Both the position numbers and the translations under genes were made by a program. From Dehalobacterium sp040766325 (lineage in GTDB: Bacteria; Bacillota; Dehalobacteriia; Dehalobacteriales; Dehalobacteriaceae), in assembly GCA_040766325.1 (NCBI GenBank), contig JAXGQR010000006.1, forward strand, positions 1 through 64,000: 64,000 bases of DNA. The letters run 5' to 3'. Below, piece by piece: positions 28,088 to 37,079 of this stretch (its first letter is position 1; every line of letters begins with the position of its first letter). Under the pieces are notes generated by a model. That model had not been told where the DNA came from, made no database searches, and saw only the letters and a list, made by a program, of their open reading frames with translations.

Positions 28088-29770
28088 ATGAGTTTGGTCA
28101 GAAACATTGAAAATCAGATAAAAAAAGTCTTGGAACAAGCGGCAATTGAGGCCCAAGAAGCCGGTGCATTAACTTTTGCCGCATTACCGGACTATGTACT
28201 GGAGGTGCCGAGGGAAAAAGTTCATGGGGACTTTGCTGCCAATATTGCTATGTTGTTGGCCAAGGAGGCCAAAATGGCACCACGCAAAATTGCGGAGATT
28301 ATTGTGCAACATATCCATACTCAGCATACCTGGATCGATAAAATTGAAATTGCCGGCCCGGGATTTATTAATTTTTATCTGAATCATACCTGGCTGTATG
28401 AGGTTTTGCCCTTGGTAATTGAACAAGGAGATTATTATGGCCGTTCCGAATTTGGTGCAGGGAAAAAGGTACAGGTAGAGTTTGTCAGTGCCAATCCCAC
28501 CGGAGTTTTACATATGGGTAATGCCCGGGGTGCGGCCCTGGGAGATTCCTTGGCCGGTGTTTTAGAGGCGGCAGGTTTTGATGTTTCTCGAGAATTTTAT
28601 ATTAACGATGCCGGCAATCAAATTGAAAAATTTGGCCAATCCCTGGAAGCCCGTTATCTTCAATTATTAGGACACGAGGTGCCTTTTCCCGAAGATGGTT
28701 ATCATGGACAGGATATCATTGATACCATGCAAACCTTGATTGATGAAAAGGGTGATAAATATCTCACCATGGATGAGGCTTTGCGCCGCGAATTGTTGGT
28801 CAAATATGCCCTTGAAGTAAAGATTGATAACATTCGTAAGACATTAGAGGAATTTGGGGTTTATTATGATGTGTGGTTCAGTGAGCAGACCCTTCACGAC
28901 AGCGGGGAGGTCGCAAAAACCATTGCCACTTTAAAAAATGACGGATATATATATGAAAAAGAAGGGGCACTTTGGTTTCAGACCACGAAGTTCGGCGATG
29001 AAAAAGACGAGGTGGTTGTAAGAGGGAACGGCATTCCTACTTATTTCGCCGCCGATATTGCTTATCATAAAAATAAATTCCAGCGTGGTTTTGAGCGGGT
29101 AATTAATATTTGGGGTGCCGATCACCATGGTCATGTAGCCCGCATGAAAGGTGCTATGGAAGCTTTAGGATATGATCCGGAACAATTAACGGTGATCTTA
29201 ATGCAGTTGGTACGGTTGTTCCGGGGTGGGGAGATTTTGCGCATGTCCAAACGGACAGGCACCTATGTAACCTTAAATGAGCTGATGGAAGAAGTAGGCC
29301 GAGACGCGGCGCGGTATTTTTTTGTTATGCGCAGTCCCGATAGTCAGATGGATTTTGATTTGGATCTGGCAAAATCACAATCGGCGGATAACCCGGTTTT
29401 CTATGTGCAGTATGCCCACGCGCGAATTTGCAGTATTTTACGCCAGGCGGAGGAAATGGGCTATGAGCTGCCTCAGGTATCCCTGGAAGAATGCCACGTC
29501 CTTTCTCATCCTGCGGAAATTACTTTAATTCGAAAAATTGCCGATCTGCCCGATGAAATTATTTCTGCGGCGGAAAATTTAGCTCCCCACCGCATGACAA
29601 CCTATGCCCATGATCTGGCCAGCCTTTTCCATGGGTTTTATACCAATTGTCGTGTCTTAACCGATGAACCGGAATTAAGACATGCGCGGCTGCTTTTAAC
29701 AAAGGCTACAGGAATCTGTATCAAGAATGTTTTACATTTGATTGGTGTCTCAGCACCGGAACGAATGTAA
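28088..29770 (+). CDS. argS: Arginyl-tRNA synthetase
   Basis: This 560-residue class I synthetase charges tRNA-Arg with arginine in the cytosol. The start ATG 28088 follows GGAGGAGC. The N-terminal additional domain is followed by the HIGH-type signature in SANPTGVLHMGNARGAALGD. The KMSKS-type loop reads LRMSKRTGTYVTL. The C-terminal anticodon-binding domain (DALR) ends LHLIGVSAPERM, the usual family ending. No T-box leader is seen in the 100-base upstream gap. It precedes pyrG by about 80 bases and pyrG has its own promoter. Confidence 0.96.
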   Translation: MSLVRNIENQIKKVLEQAAIEAQEAGALTFAALPDYVLEVPREKVHGDFAANIAMLLAKEAKMAPRKIAEIIVQHIHTQHTWIDKIEIAGPGFINFYLNHTWLYEVLPLVIEQGDYYGRSEFGAGKKVQVEFVSANPTGVLHMGNARGAALGDSLAGVLEAAGFDVSREFYINDAGNQIEKFGQSLEARYLQLLGHEVPFPEDGYHGQDIIDTMQTLIDEKGDKYLTMDEALRRELLVKYALEVKIDNIRKTLEEFGVYYDVWFSEQTLHDSGEVAKTIATLKNDGYIYEKEGALWFQTTKFGDEKDEVVVRGNGIPTYFAADIAYHKNKFQRGFERVINIWGADHHGHVARMKGAMEALGYDPEQLTVILMQLVRLFRGGEILRMSKRTGTYVTLNELMEEVGRDAARYFFVMRSPDSQMDFDLDLAKSQSADNPVFYVQYAHARICSILRQAEEMGYELPQVSLEECHVLSHPAEITLIRKIADLPDEIISAAENLAPHRMTTYAHDLASLFHGFYTNCRVLTDEPELRHARLLLTKATGICIKNVLHLIGVSAPERM

Positions 29771-29778
29771 ATTGGTGA

Positions 29779-29808
29779 TTGACAGGATTTCGACAAAAGA
29801 TATACAAT
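29779..29808 (+). promoter_or_regulatory. Sigma-A type promoter for pyrG
   Basis: TTGACA at 29779-29784, 18 bases, TACAAT at 29803-29808 (or TATACA at 16 bases). No terminator-like hairpin lies between this promoter and pyrG, so the CTP-sensing attenuator known in B. subtilis pyrG is not evident here. Confidence 0.7.
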
Positions 29809-29849
29809 ATTGAGGATATTGGGTAGGAAGTACGAGGAGGATAATGGTC

Positions 29850-31460
29850 ATGACCAAATTTATTTTCGTCACCGGAGGGGTTGTCTCGTCGTTAGGTAAA
29901 GGAATCACTGCGGCCTCCTTAGGGCGTTTATTAAAAAGCAGGGGCTTAAAAGTAGCGATTCAAAAATTTGACCCCTATATTAACGTGGATCCGGGAACGA
30001 TGAGTCCCTATCAGCATGGTGAGGTTTTTGTTACAGATGACGGTACAGAGACAGATCTGGATCTCGGTCATTATGAGCGCTTTATTGATATTAGTTTAAC
30101 CGGCAACAGCAGTGTTACCACGGGTAAGGTTTATGAATCCGTACTGAAAAAGGAAAGACGGGGAGATTATTTAGGCGGCACGGTACAGGTAATCCCTCAT
30201 ATTACCAATGAGATCAAGGAAAGAATCCTCCAAGTAGCGAAAGATCATGGGCCGGATGTGGTGATTACGGAAATTGGCGGTACGGTTGGAGATATTGAAT
30301 CCCTGCCTTTCTTGGAGGCTATTCGCCAGATGAAGGGGGATATTGGACGGGAGCATGTTTTGTATATTCATGTTACCTTGGTTCCCTTTATCCGGGCGGC
30401 AGGAGAAGCGAAAACCAAGCCGACTCAACATAGTGTGAAAGAATTGCGCAGCATTGGCATTCAACCCCATGTGATTGTTTGTCGTGCGGAAATGCCTCTT
30501 TCACGAGAAATGGAAGAAAAGATTGCCTTATTCTGCGACATTGATAAAGATGCAGTAATTCAGGTGGTGGATGCCGAAAGCATCTATGAGGTTCCTCTCT
30601 CCCTGGAGGAGCAAGGACTTGATAAACTGGTGATTAATCTTTTGGATTTGAAGTGCAATGAGCTTGACTTAAGAGATTGGACCGAGCTGGTGGAAAAGAT
30701 TCGGCATCCGAAGGAATGTGTGACTATTGCTCTGGTGGGAAAATATGTGGAACTTCAGGATGCTTACCTTAGTGTGGTGGAATCCCTTCGTCATGCAGGA
30801 ATTTTCCATGAAGCTAAAGTGCAAGTGAAATGGATTTACTCCGCAGATTTGACGTCGGAAAACTTGAACAGTCACTTTGCCGATGTAGATGGTATTTTAG
30901 TTCCCGGTGGTTTCGGTGATCGGGGTATTGAGGGTAAAATTTTAGCGGTTCAATATGCCCGAGAGCAGAAAATCCCCTTCTTCGGCATCTGTCTGGGGAT
31001 GCAAATGGCGGTAGTGGAATTTGCTCGGTCCGTGGCTCAACTTACCACCGCTAACAGCAGCGAATTTAGCAAAGACACAAACCATGCGGTTATTGATTTG
31101 CTTCCGGAACAAAAAGACATTGGCGATAAAGGAGGTACTATGCGTTTAGGTGCCTATCCCTGCAAATTGATCGCGGGGACCAAAGCTTATCAGGCCTATC
31201 AAAAGGAAGAAATCGCTGAAAGACATCGGCACCGCTATGAATTTAACAATGAATATCGGGATTTGTTGGAATCTAAGGGTCTGAAAATATCGGGAATATC
31301 TCCTGATAACAGATTAGTGGAAATTGTGGAGTTAGTCGATCATCCGTGGTTTGTCGGCTGCCAATTTCATCCGGAGTTTAAATCCCGTCCGGATCGCCCC
31401 CATCCCTTATTCCGCGATTTTGTTAAAGCATCTTTGGAACGAAAAATCAGTAGATCATAA
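29850..31460 (+). CDS. pyrG: CTP synthase
   Basis: This 536-residue enzyme aminates UTP to CTP using ATP and glutamine. The N-terminal synthetase domain begins MTKFIFVTGGVVSSLGKGITAASLG with its P-loop, and contains DPGTMSPYQHGEVFVTDDGTE (read in parts) for nucleotide and Mg binding. The C-terminal glutaminase has the nucleophile segment PFFGICLGMQMA and the His/Glu pair in CQFHPEF. Start 29850 is preferred to ATG 29844 because GGAGG is nine bases before it and only three before the upstream ATG. The gene opens the block that is collinear with B. subtilis. Confidence 0.97.
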   Translation: MTKFIFVTGGVVSSLGKGITAASLGRLLKSRGLKVAIQKFDPYINVDPGTMSPYQHGEVFVTDDGTETDLDLGHYERFIDISLTGNSSVTTGKVYESVLKKERRGDYLGGTVQVIPHITNEIKERILQVAKDHGPDVVITEIGGTVGDIESLPFLEAIRQMKGDIGREHVLYIHVTLVPFIRAAGEAKTKPTQHSVKELRSIGIQPHVIVCRAEMPLSREMEEKIALFCDIDKDAVIQVVDAESIYEVPLSLEEQGLDKLVINLLDLKCNELDLRDWTELVEKIRHPKECVTIALVGKYVELQDAYLSVVESLRHAGIFHEAKVQVKWIYSADLTSENLNSHFADVDGILVPGGFGDRGIEGKILAVQYAREQKIPFFGICLGMQMAVVEFARSVAQLTTANSSEFSKDTNHAVIDLLPEQKDIGDKGGTMRLGAYPCKLIAGTKAYQAYQKEEIAERHRHRYEFNNEYRDLLESKGLKISGISPDNRLVEIVELVDHPWFVGCQFHPEFKSRPDRPHPLFRDFVKASLERKISRS

Positions 31461-31479
31461 AAGCGCATTGCGCTTTTTT
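31459..31479 (+). terminator. Intrinsic terminator after pyrG
   Basis: AAAAGCGC, loop ATT, GCGCTTTT, then more T. The stem starts at the pyrG stop codon. Confidence 0.8.
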
Positions 31480-31522
31480 CCGTTATCATAAGATGCCGGA
31501 AAGAGGAAGGAGGAACTAGGTA

Positions 31523-32598
31523 TTGAGTTTTCAAGCACGTGTACTTGATGTATCCGAAAAAGAAACCTTTAATAAATTTATTGAATCATCCCCGAAAGGT
31601 CACGTTCTGCAGACCTGGGAATGGGGTGATCTAAAAGCAAAAACAGGATGGGTTCCTTTAAGATTGTTGGTGGAACAGGATGGGGTGCCGGTAGGGGCGA
31701 TCTCGATTCTGAAAAGAAGGATTCCTGTGCTGAATAAATATATCTTTTATGCACCCCGCGGGCCGGTGTTGGATATCTCGCATCCAGGCTTATTTACTTT
31801 TTATTGGCAGAAGTTAAAAAACTGGCCCAAAAACATCAGGCTATTTTCTTAAAAGTTGATCCGGATATTCCCGTAGAAAATATTGACTGGCAGGAAGCTT
31901 TTCAAAGAGAAGGTTTTAAGTGCGTAGAAACCGGTGAGGGCTTTGATGGTGTGCAGCCTAAGTATGTTTTTCGTTTGGATATTTCTCCGGATGAGGAAGA
32001 ACTGATGGCCAGTTTTCAGCAAAAAACCCGGTACAATATCCGTTTGTCTGCTCGAAAAGGGGTTCAAATCGTTCTTGGTACCAAAGAAGATTTACCGACC
32101 TTTTATCAGGTTTTAAAGGAGACCTGCCAACGGGACCAATTTTTAGTTCGCTCTTATCAATATTTTGAAGATCTCTTTGACTGTTTAACCCCTCCTGGAT
32201 ATACCCGTCTCTTTTTAGCTAAATTGGACGGTCAGATTATTGCCGGAACCTTATTGTTAAAAATCGGTGACAAAGCATGGTATCTTTATGGTGCCTCCAG
32301 TAATACCGCCCGCAATACCATGCCTAATTATTTAATCCAGTGGGAAATGATCAAGTGGTCGAAACGTCAAGGATGCACCCTTTATGATTTTAGAGGGGTA
32401 CCGGGAAATCTCACGGAGGACAACCCTATTTATGGTCTTTATCGCTTTAAAAAAGGCTTTAACGGAACATATACGGAATTTATGGGCGAATATGATCTCG
32501 TTTATCGACCCTTCTTATATCGGCTGTATCAGACTTTAGAACCTCTTTATTATAAAGGCGTGCGGAAAATGATTGCTCTGAAAAAAAAGAAGAAATAA
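31523..32598 (+). CDS. FemAB-type peptidoglycan bridge aminoacyltransferase, broken by one frameshift
   Basis: Two overlapping frames make one FemX/FemAB-like protein of about 358 residues that uses aminoacyl-tRNA to add amino acids to the lipid II stem peptide. Family features: GHVLQTWEWGDLKAKTGW near the N-terminus, YAPRGPVLD, FQQKTRYNIRLSARKGV, and YDFRGVPG ... GLYRFKKGFNG near the C-terminus. The frame breaks at TTTTT 31798-31802; one more T would give FTFLLAEVKKLAQKH. It starts at TTG 31523 behind AAGGAGGA. Its place next to alr fits wall synthesis. The amino acid transferred is not known. Sequencing error is as likely as mutation. Confidence 0.88.
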
Positions 32599-32614
32599 GC
32601 AAGGAGAGGTCCTG

Positions 32615-33781
32615 ATGCATCATTTTGTGCGCTGGATTGAGATTGACTTAGATGCCATTATCCATAATTATCATCAGATTCGGCAACTGGTGTCCCCCTC
32701 TGTGAAAATAATGTCGGTGGTGAAAGCTGATGCTTATGGTCATGGGGCCTTGGAGGTAGCAAGGGCTTTGGCTGAAGCCGGCACGGATATGTTTGCTGTG
32801 ACCACCATAGAAGAAGCCTTGGAACTAACACAAGGGGGGATAACAACACCAATTTTGGTTTTTGCCCCTCTTTTACCATGTCAGGCGGAGTTGGCCCTGG
32901 ATCATGGTTTAGTGCCCACCATTGACGATCTGGATGCATTGAATGCCCTGGCTTTAGCGGCAGCTAAAAAGAAGATCCGTGGTTGCTTTCATCTAAAGAT
33001 AGAAACCGGGATGGGCAGAACCGGGGTTCAAGGAGAGGAACTTTCTCAATTCTTACAAAAAATCAAACAAACACCTCAATTAAAACTGGCTGGGGTCTAT
33101 TCTCATTTTGCCACGGCCATGATGAAAGACAAAAGTTTCACCAAAAAACAATTGGCCCGGTTCTTGCGGGCAGTTGATGAAATCAAACAGGAGATGCCCC
33201 ATCAGGTGCTCGCGCATATCGCCAATAGCGCCGCGCTTTTAGATGTGCCGGAATCACATCTGGATATGGTGCGACCGGGAACGCTGCTTTATGGACAATA
33301 TCCCTCTCCTCATGTCGGCAGATCATTAGACTTACTTGATCCTTTTCAGATGAAAGGGAAAATTGTCTCCGTGAAAAAATTAGCCCCCGGGGATTCTGTA
33401 GGTTACGGGAGGGATTATATCACGAAAAAAAACCGGGAAATCGGTATTATACCTGTAGGCTATGCCGATGGTTTCGGTGTTTTGCCGCATACTCGTCCGG
33501 CTAAGTTTTATGATTTGGTAAAATCAACAGCCAAAATAGCATCCCAGATACTAGGATTGATCGCTCCCAATTATGTGATTTACGATACGGCACGATTGCC
33601 CGTCGTGGGCAGAATCGGGATGCAGTTATCCATGGTTGATATTACAGGCAAAGGGATTCCCCTGGGAGCAACGGTGCAAATTCCTATAAGACGCACCACT
33701 GCCGCAGGCAGGATCACGCGCATTTATTTCAGAGATCAAAAAGAAATCTCCATCCGGGAAATTTCTGCCGGGCCGCAATAA
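32615..33781 (+). CDS. alr: Alanine racemase
   Basis: This 388-residue PLP enzyme converts L- to D-alanine for peptidoglycan. The PLP lysine is K37 in VVKADAYGHG. The C-terminal beta domain contains the VGYGRDY segment with the catalytic Tyr region, then GYADGF and VGRIGMQLSMVD. It starts at ATG 32615 behind AAGGAGAGG, 14 bases after the femX-like gene, so the two are probably cotranscribed. The length is normal and the frame intact. The transcript runs toward a terminator-like hairpin that overlaps the spo0F start region. Confidence 0.96.
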   Translation: MHHFVRWIEIDLDAIIHNYHQIRQLVSPSVKIMSVVKADAYGHGALEVARALAEAGTDMFAVTTIEEALELTQGGITTPILVFAPLLPCQAELALDHGLVPTIDDLDALNALALAAAKKKIRGCFHLKIETGMGRTGVQGEELSQFLQKIKQTPQLKLAGVYSHFATAMMKDKSFTKKQLARFLRAVDEIKQEMPHQVLAHIANSAALLDVPESHLDMVRPGTLLYGQYPSPHVGRSLDLLDPFQMKGKIVSVKKLAPGDSVGYGRDYITKKNREIGIIPVGYADGFGVLPHTRPAKFYDLVKSTAKIASQILGLIAPNYVIYDTARLPVVGRIGMQLSMVDITGKGIPLGATVQIPIRRTTAAGRITRIYFRDQKEISIREISAGPQ

Positions 33782-33803
33782 TAAAATAACTTATTAAAAA
33801 CAT

Positions 33804-33879
33804 CCCCCTAAAGGCAGGAAATTACTTTTCATTCTTGAATATTACTTTATGGAAAGAAAAGTCTTTAGGGGGTTTTTTT
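33804..33879 (+). terminator. Terminator-like hairpin after alr whose 3' arm is the spo0F RBS
   Basis: CCCCCTAAAG (33804-33813) can pair with CTTTAGGGGG (33863-33872), followed by seven T (33873-33879) and then the spo0F ATG at 33880. The AGGGGG in the 3' arm is also the only good ribosome-binding site for spo0F. The 49-base loop contains a sigma-H-like promoter. RNA coming from alr should therefore terminate, or at least mask the RBS, whereas RNA starting in the loop lacks the 5' arm. Confidence 0.65.
33814..33842 (+). promoter_or_regulatory. Sigma-H-like promoter for spo0F
   Basis: GCAGGAAAT, 11 bases, CTTGAATAT. The sigma-H consensus is RNAGGAWWW, 11-12 bases, RNNGAATWW; only the first base of the -10 motif deviates. 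In B. subtilis spo0F is transcribed from a sigma-H promoter, which supports the call. Confidence 0.7.
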
Positions 33880-34266
33880 ATGGGAGAGAAAGAGGTTGTG
33901 AACGCTTCTATCCTTGTTGTAGATGATCAATTAGGCGTTCGTAAATTGCTTTTTGAAGCCCTGAAGAGCAGATATCGGGAGATCTTAACGGCGGCCAGTG
34001 GTATGGAGGCCATCGAAATTGTCAAAAATTCCTTTCCTGACTTGATATTAATGGATATGAAAATGCCGCGTATGAACGGACTGGAAACGATAAAACAATT
34101 AAGAGATCTGGGTTTTAAAAATCCGATTATCTTGATGACAGCCTATGGAGAACAGGATATTGTCATGGAGACGAAAAAATTGGGGATCAAGAATCACATA
34201 ACGAAACCTTTCGATATCAAGGAATTAAGAGATTTAATCCAAAAGACCCTGAAGGGAAAAAATTAG
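33880..34266 (+). CDS. spo0F: Sporulation phosphorelay response regulator Spo0F
   Basis: This 128-residue single receiver domain has no output domain. The acidic pocket is D15-D16 (ILVVDDQ), the phosphoacceptor is D59 (LILMDMKMP), and the conserved Thr and Lys are T87 (LMTAYGE) and K109 (TKPFD). The matches to Spo0F extend beyond the generic receiver (MTAYGE, AKPFD-like, DDQ.G.R.LL). Position between alr/pyrG and tal is also that of spo0F. ATG 33880 is preceded by AGGGGG. It would carry phosphate from a sensor kinase toward Spo0B/Spo0A; many Clostridia lack a full relay, so a CheY-like role in another circuit remains possible. Confidence 0.85.
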   Translation: MGEKEVVNASILVVDDQLGVRKLLFEALKSRYREILTAASGMEAIEIVKNSFPDLILMDMKMPRMNGLETIKQLRDLGFKNPIILMTAYGEQDIVMETKKLGIKNHITKPFDIKELRDLIQKTLKGKN

Positions 34267-34317
34267 TAGAAAATGATTCCTGATTATGGTATTGATGCAC
34301 ACCAATGTGAAAAAGTT

Positions 34318-34346
34318 GCAGGAATTTGCATAAACTTGGCGAATAG
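34318..34346 (+). promoter_or_regulatory. Sigma-H-like promoter for the zinc-ribbon gene
   Basis: GCAGGAATT, 11 bases, GGCGAATAG: matches RNAGGAWWW-N11-RNNGAATWW at all but the last base. It lies 55 bases upstream of the ATG at 34402 and closely resembles the promoter of the preceding spo0F gene. Confidence 0.65.
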
Positions 34347-34401
34347 TAGAGGTATTGATTAGAAATGCGTCCATTGCCGGATGACGCATAGGGGGAATGC
34401 A

Positions 34402-35076
34402 ATGATGATTATTTACACCGGAACAGTTTTAGCGTTGCGCTGCCCGAATTGTGGGAAACTTCATTTGCACGGCATCTCTTTATTTGCTTTTAAAGACAGA
34501 CAAAAGCTCTGTTTTGATTGTGAATGCGCAGAAAATACGGTTATCATATCCACATCAAAATACCGTAATTTTGTTTTGAAAATTGAGTGTAGTATGTGTG
34601 AGTCAGAACATACCCATGTTTTTAAATACAATGAATTGTTTTCCCAGAAGGTCTCTCCCTTAATTTGTTTGGAAACAGGTTTGGAAATGGGATTTATCGG
34701 CCCTAAAGATCAGGTGGTCGCTGCTTTGAATAATCTGGAACGTACTATTACCAATTTGGAAGAGGAGTTTAACTGGGGCGTATTTTCTGATAACCGGGAA
34801 ATTATGATCCAAGTTTTGGAATACATGAATCGTCTTTCAGAGGAAGGATCCTTAAGGTGTAAGTGTGGGAATAAGGATATCGATGTGGATCTTTTACCAA
34901 ATCGATTAGAGATAGTTTGTAATGAATGTGGCAATAAAGGAATTGTTTTTGCCGAAAACAAAGAGGATCTGGTATCTTTAAGGAGATTAGGGAAAATTGA
35001 ATTATCCGAGCAGGAAATCACGATCAGGAATGTACCTCAAACCTTGAGACGTAAAGGACAACAGTTTAAAGAGTAG
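34402..35076 (+). CDS. Uncharacterised zinc-ribbon protein next to spo0F
   Basis: This protein has about 224 residues and no membrane segment or signal. Cys pairs form several probable metal knuckles: CPNCGK near the N-terminus, CFDCEC, CSMC, and in the C-terminal third CKCGN and CNECG. The central part (QVVAALNNLERTITNLEEEFNWGV) is helical. I do not recognise the family. ATG 34402 is chosen because GGGGGA lies seven bases upstream. A sigma-H-like promoter drives it, so expression early in sporulation or stationary phase is inferred. The repeated two-Cys ribbons suggest nucleic-acid or protein binding. It is followed by a terminator. Confidence 0.75.
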   Translation: MMIIYTGTVLALRCPNCGKLHLHGISLFAFKDRQKLCFDCECAENTVIISTSKYRNFVLKIECSMCESEHTHVFKYNELFSQKVSPLICLETGLEMGFIGPKDQVVAALNNLERTITNLEEEFNWGVFSDNREIMIQVLEYMNRLSEEGSLRCKCGNKDIDVDLLPNRLEIVCNECGNKGIVFAENKEDLVSLRRLGKIELSEQEITIRNVPQTLRRKGQQFKE

Positions 35077-35130
35077 GTGTTCGTCCAATGCATAGGAGTA
35101 TAGGTATCCGGGAAGTCTTTAAAAAGGCAG

Positions 35131-35160
35131 AAGAGCAGGTCATCCTGCTCTTTAAGTTTT
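35131..35160 (+). terminator. Intrinsic terminator before tal
   Basis: AAGAGCAGG, loop TCAT, CCTGCTCTT, then TAAGTTTT. It ends the zinc-ribbon transcript about 55 bases past its stop. Confidence 0.8.
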
Positions 35161-35178
35161 CAGGAGGTGTCGAAAATT

Positions 35179-35826
35179 ATGCTTTTGTTTTTGGATAGTG
35201 CGAACATTGAAGAAATTAGACAAGCCAATGATTTGGGGGTTATTTCCGGTGTGACTACCAATCCTTCCCTCATTGCAAAAGAAGGACGTAATTTTGAACA
35301 GGTGGTGCGGGAGATTGCGGAACTGGTGGACGGTCCTATTAGTGCGGAAGTTATTTCCTTGAACAGTGATGAGATGGTCAAGGAAGCCCAAACCTTAGCT
35401 ACCATTCATCCAAACATTGTCATCAAAATTCCTATGACGGCTGAAGGATTAAAGGCTACGAAGATATTAGCCAAGGAGCAGATTCAGGTGAACATGACCT
35501 TGGTTTTTTCGGCCAATCAAGCTCTGCTCGCCTCCCGGGCCGGGGCTGCTTTTGTTAGTCCTTTTGTGGGTCGATTAGATGATATTGATCATGATGGCAT
35601 GGGTTTGGTCGAGGAAATTGTTTCCCTTTATGGCAATTATCAGCTGGCAACACAGGTTATTGCCGCCAGCATTAGACATCCTTTGCATGTTTCACAGGCT
35701 GCTCTTTTAGGTGCAGATATTGCGACAATTCCTTTTAAGGTATTAATGCAAATGGTTAAACATCCTTTAACAGATATCGGCATTAAAAAATTTTTAAAAG
35801 ATTGGGAAAAAGTAAAAAATATCTAA
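35179..35826 (+). CDS. tal: Transaldolase / fructose-6-phosphate aldolase (TalC/Fsa subfamily)
   Basis: This 215-residue protein belongs to the short transaldolase subfamily. The N-terminus MLLFLDSANIEEIRQANDLGVISGVTTNPSL (read in parts) is diagnostic, and the Schiff-base lysine is K83 in VIKIPMT. FVGRLDDI and the late HPLTDIGIKKFLKDW also fit. ATG 35179 follows AGGAGG by 11 bases; an in-frame GTG overlaps that RBS and is rejected. The enzyme acts in the non-oxidative pentose phosphate pathway; whether it is a true transaldolase or an aldolase cannot be told here. The neighbour glpX continues the sugar-phosphate theme. Confidence 0.93.
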   Translation: MLLFLDSANIEEIRQANDLGVISGVTTNPSLIAKEGRNFEQVVREIAELVDGPISAEVISLNSDEMVKEAQTLATIHPNIVIKIPMTAEGLKATKILAKEQIQVNMTLVFSANQALLASRAGAAFVSPFVGRLDDIDHDGMGLVEEIVSLYGNYQLATQVIAASIRHPLHVSQAALLGADIATIPFKVLMQMVKHPLTDIGIKKFLKDWEKVKNI

Positions 35827-35850
35827 AATAATTTTTTGGGGAGAGGAAAC

Positions 35851-36835
35851 GTGGAAAGAGAACTTACATTAGAATTTGTGCGTGTTACGGAAGCCGCTGC
35901 TTTGGCATCAGGTCGCTGGATGGGCAAGGGAGATAAAATCGCTGCCGATGATGCGGCTGTTCAAGCCATGCGGGCAGTTTTTGATACCATTGCCATGAAC
36001 GGTACCGTAGTGATCGGAGAAGGAGAGATGGATGAAGCTCCGATGCTTTATATTGGCGAAAAATTAGGCCATTGCGAACTGCCCGTCCTTGATGTTGCCG
36101 TGGATCCTTTGGAAGGAACCAACTTAATAGCTAAGGGTATGAACGGAGCCATTGCCGTGTTGGCAGTTGCAGAAGCCAATTGTCTTCTTCATGCTCCCGA
36201 TATGTATATGGATAAAATAGCCGTCGGCCCTGAGGCCGCGGGTAAAATCGATCTTGATGCACCGGTGCGGGAGAATCTGCAGTCTGTGGCTTCTGCTCTG
36301 AAGAAATCCGTCAATGATCTGACCGTGGTGATTTTGGAGCGGGAGCGTCATAGCAAGATTAATTAAGGAGGTCCGTGAGTGCGGGGCGCGTATTATGCTA
36401 ATTAGCGACGGAGATGTTTCCCCCGCGGTAGCGGCTGGGGTTAAGGGCTCCGGTGTTGACGTGATGATGGGCATCGGCGGTGCCCCGGAAGGTGTCCTGG
36501 CAGCGTCAGCTTTGAAATGCTTAGGTGGAGAAGTGCAAGGACGTTTAATACCCAATAATAACGCGGAGTTCCAGCGGGCATTATCCATGGGCATCGGTGA
36601 CGTCAATCGCAAACTTACCATGGATGATCTGGTCAAGGGGGATGACGTTATTTTTTGTGCAACAGGGATTACCAACGGCAGTTTGCTTAAAGGGGTTTCC
36701 TATAATTCCACCGGAGCTACAACATCTTCCCTGGTAATGCGCTCAAAAACCGGAACCGTGCGATTTATTGAAGCCACCCATATTTTTTCTAAGAAGCCTT
36801 TAGCTGATAAGTTAAATATTTCTTGTTCATGTTGA
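35851..36835 (+). CDS. glpX: Class II fructose-1,6-bisphosphatase GlpX, broken by one frameshift
   Basis: Two frames make one GlpX protein of about 327 residues, a gluconeogenic phosphatase. The N-terminal part has the metal/substrate motifs GEGEMDEAPMLYIGE and DPLEGTN. The C-terminal part has LISDGDVSPAV and MMGIGGAPEGVLAA. The break is at about 36355-36358: RHSK is followed by a stop, while removing one A (AGCAAGATTA to AGCAGATTA) gives RHSRLIKEVRECGARIMLISDGD, the family reading. GTG 35851 follows GGGGAGAGG. Single-base insertion by error or mutation cannot be separated from sequence alone. Confidence 0.9.
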
Positions 36836-36874
36836 CTAAAAATATTTTTTGGTGGTATATTATTAACAAGTAGG

Positions 36875-36905
36875 AGTCTTTCAGCTTCGCTGGAAGACTT
36901 TTTTA
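36875..36905 (+). terminator. Intrinsic terminator after glpX
   Basis: AGTCTTTCAGC, loop TTC, GCTGGAAGACT with a T run. The remaining 170 bases before rho hold no element I can name with confidence. Confidence 0.85.
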
Positions 36906-37079
36906 CTGAAAAAACACATCGTCTCAGGCTCCTTTCTTTTCACCTTTAATCTCTAAGCCTTCATCGTAATTATCATCCATCATCCGACACCAAACTTTAG
37001 TCAAACTATGTATCCGGTTATGGTTATGAGACTTTTTATGTCTAATACCATCAGTATATAAAAAATTTAGGAGGTATCT

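Noticed and set aside
35166..35180. TGTCGAA, a perfect Spo0A-box core, at the tal start
   Set aside because: A 7-base match lies between RBS and start codon with no promoter context; such matches occur by chance.
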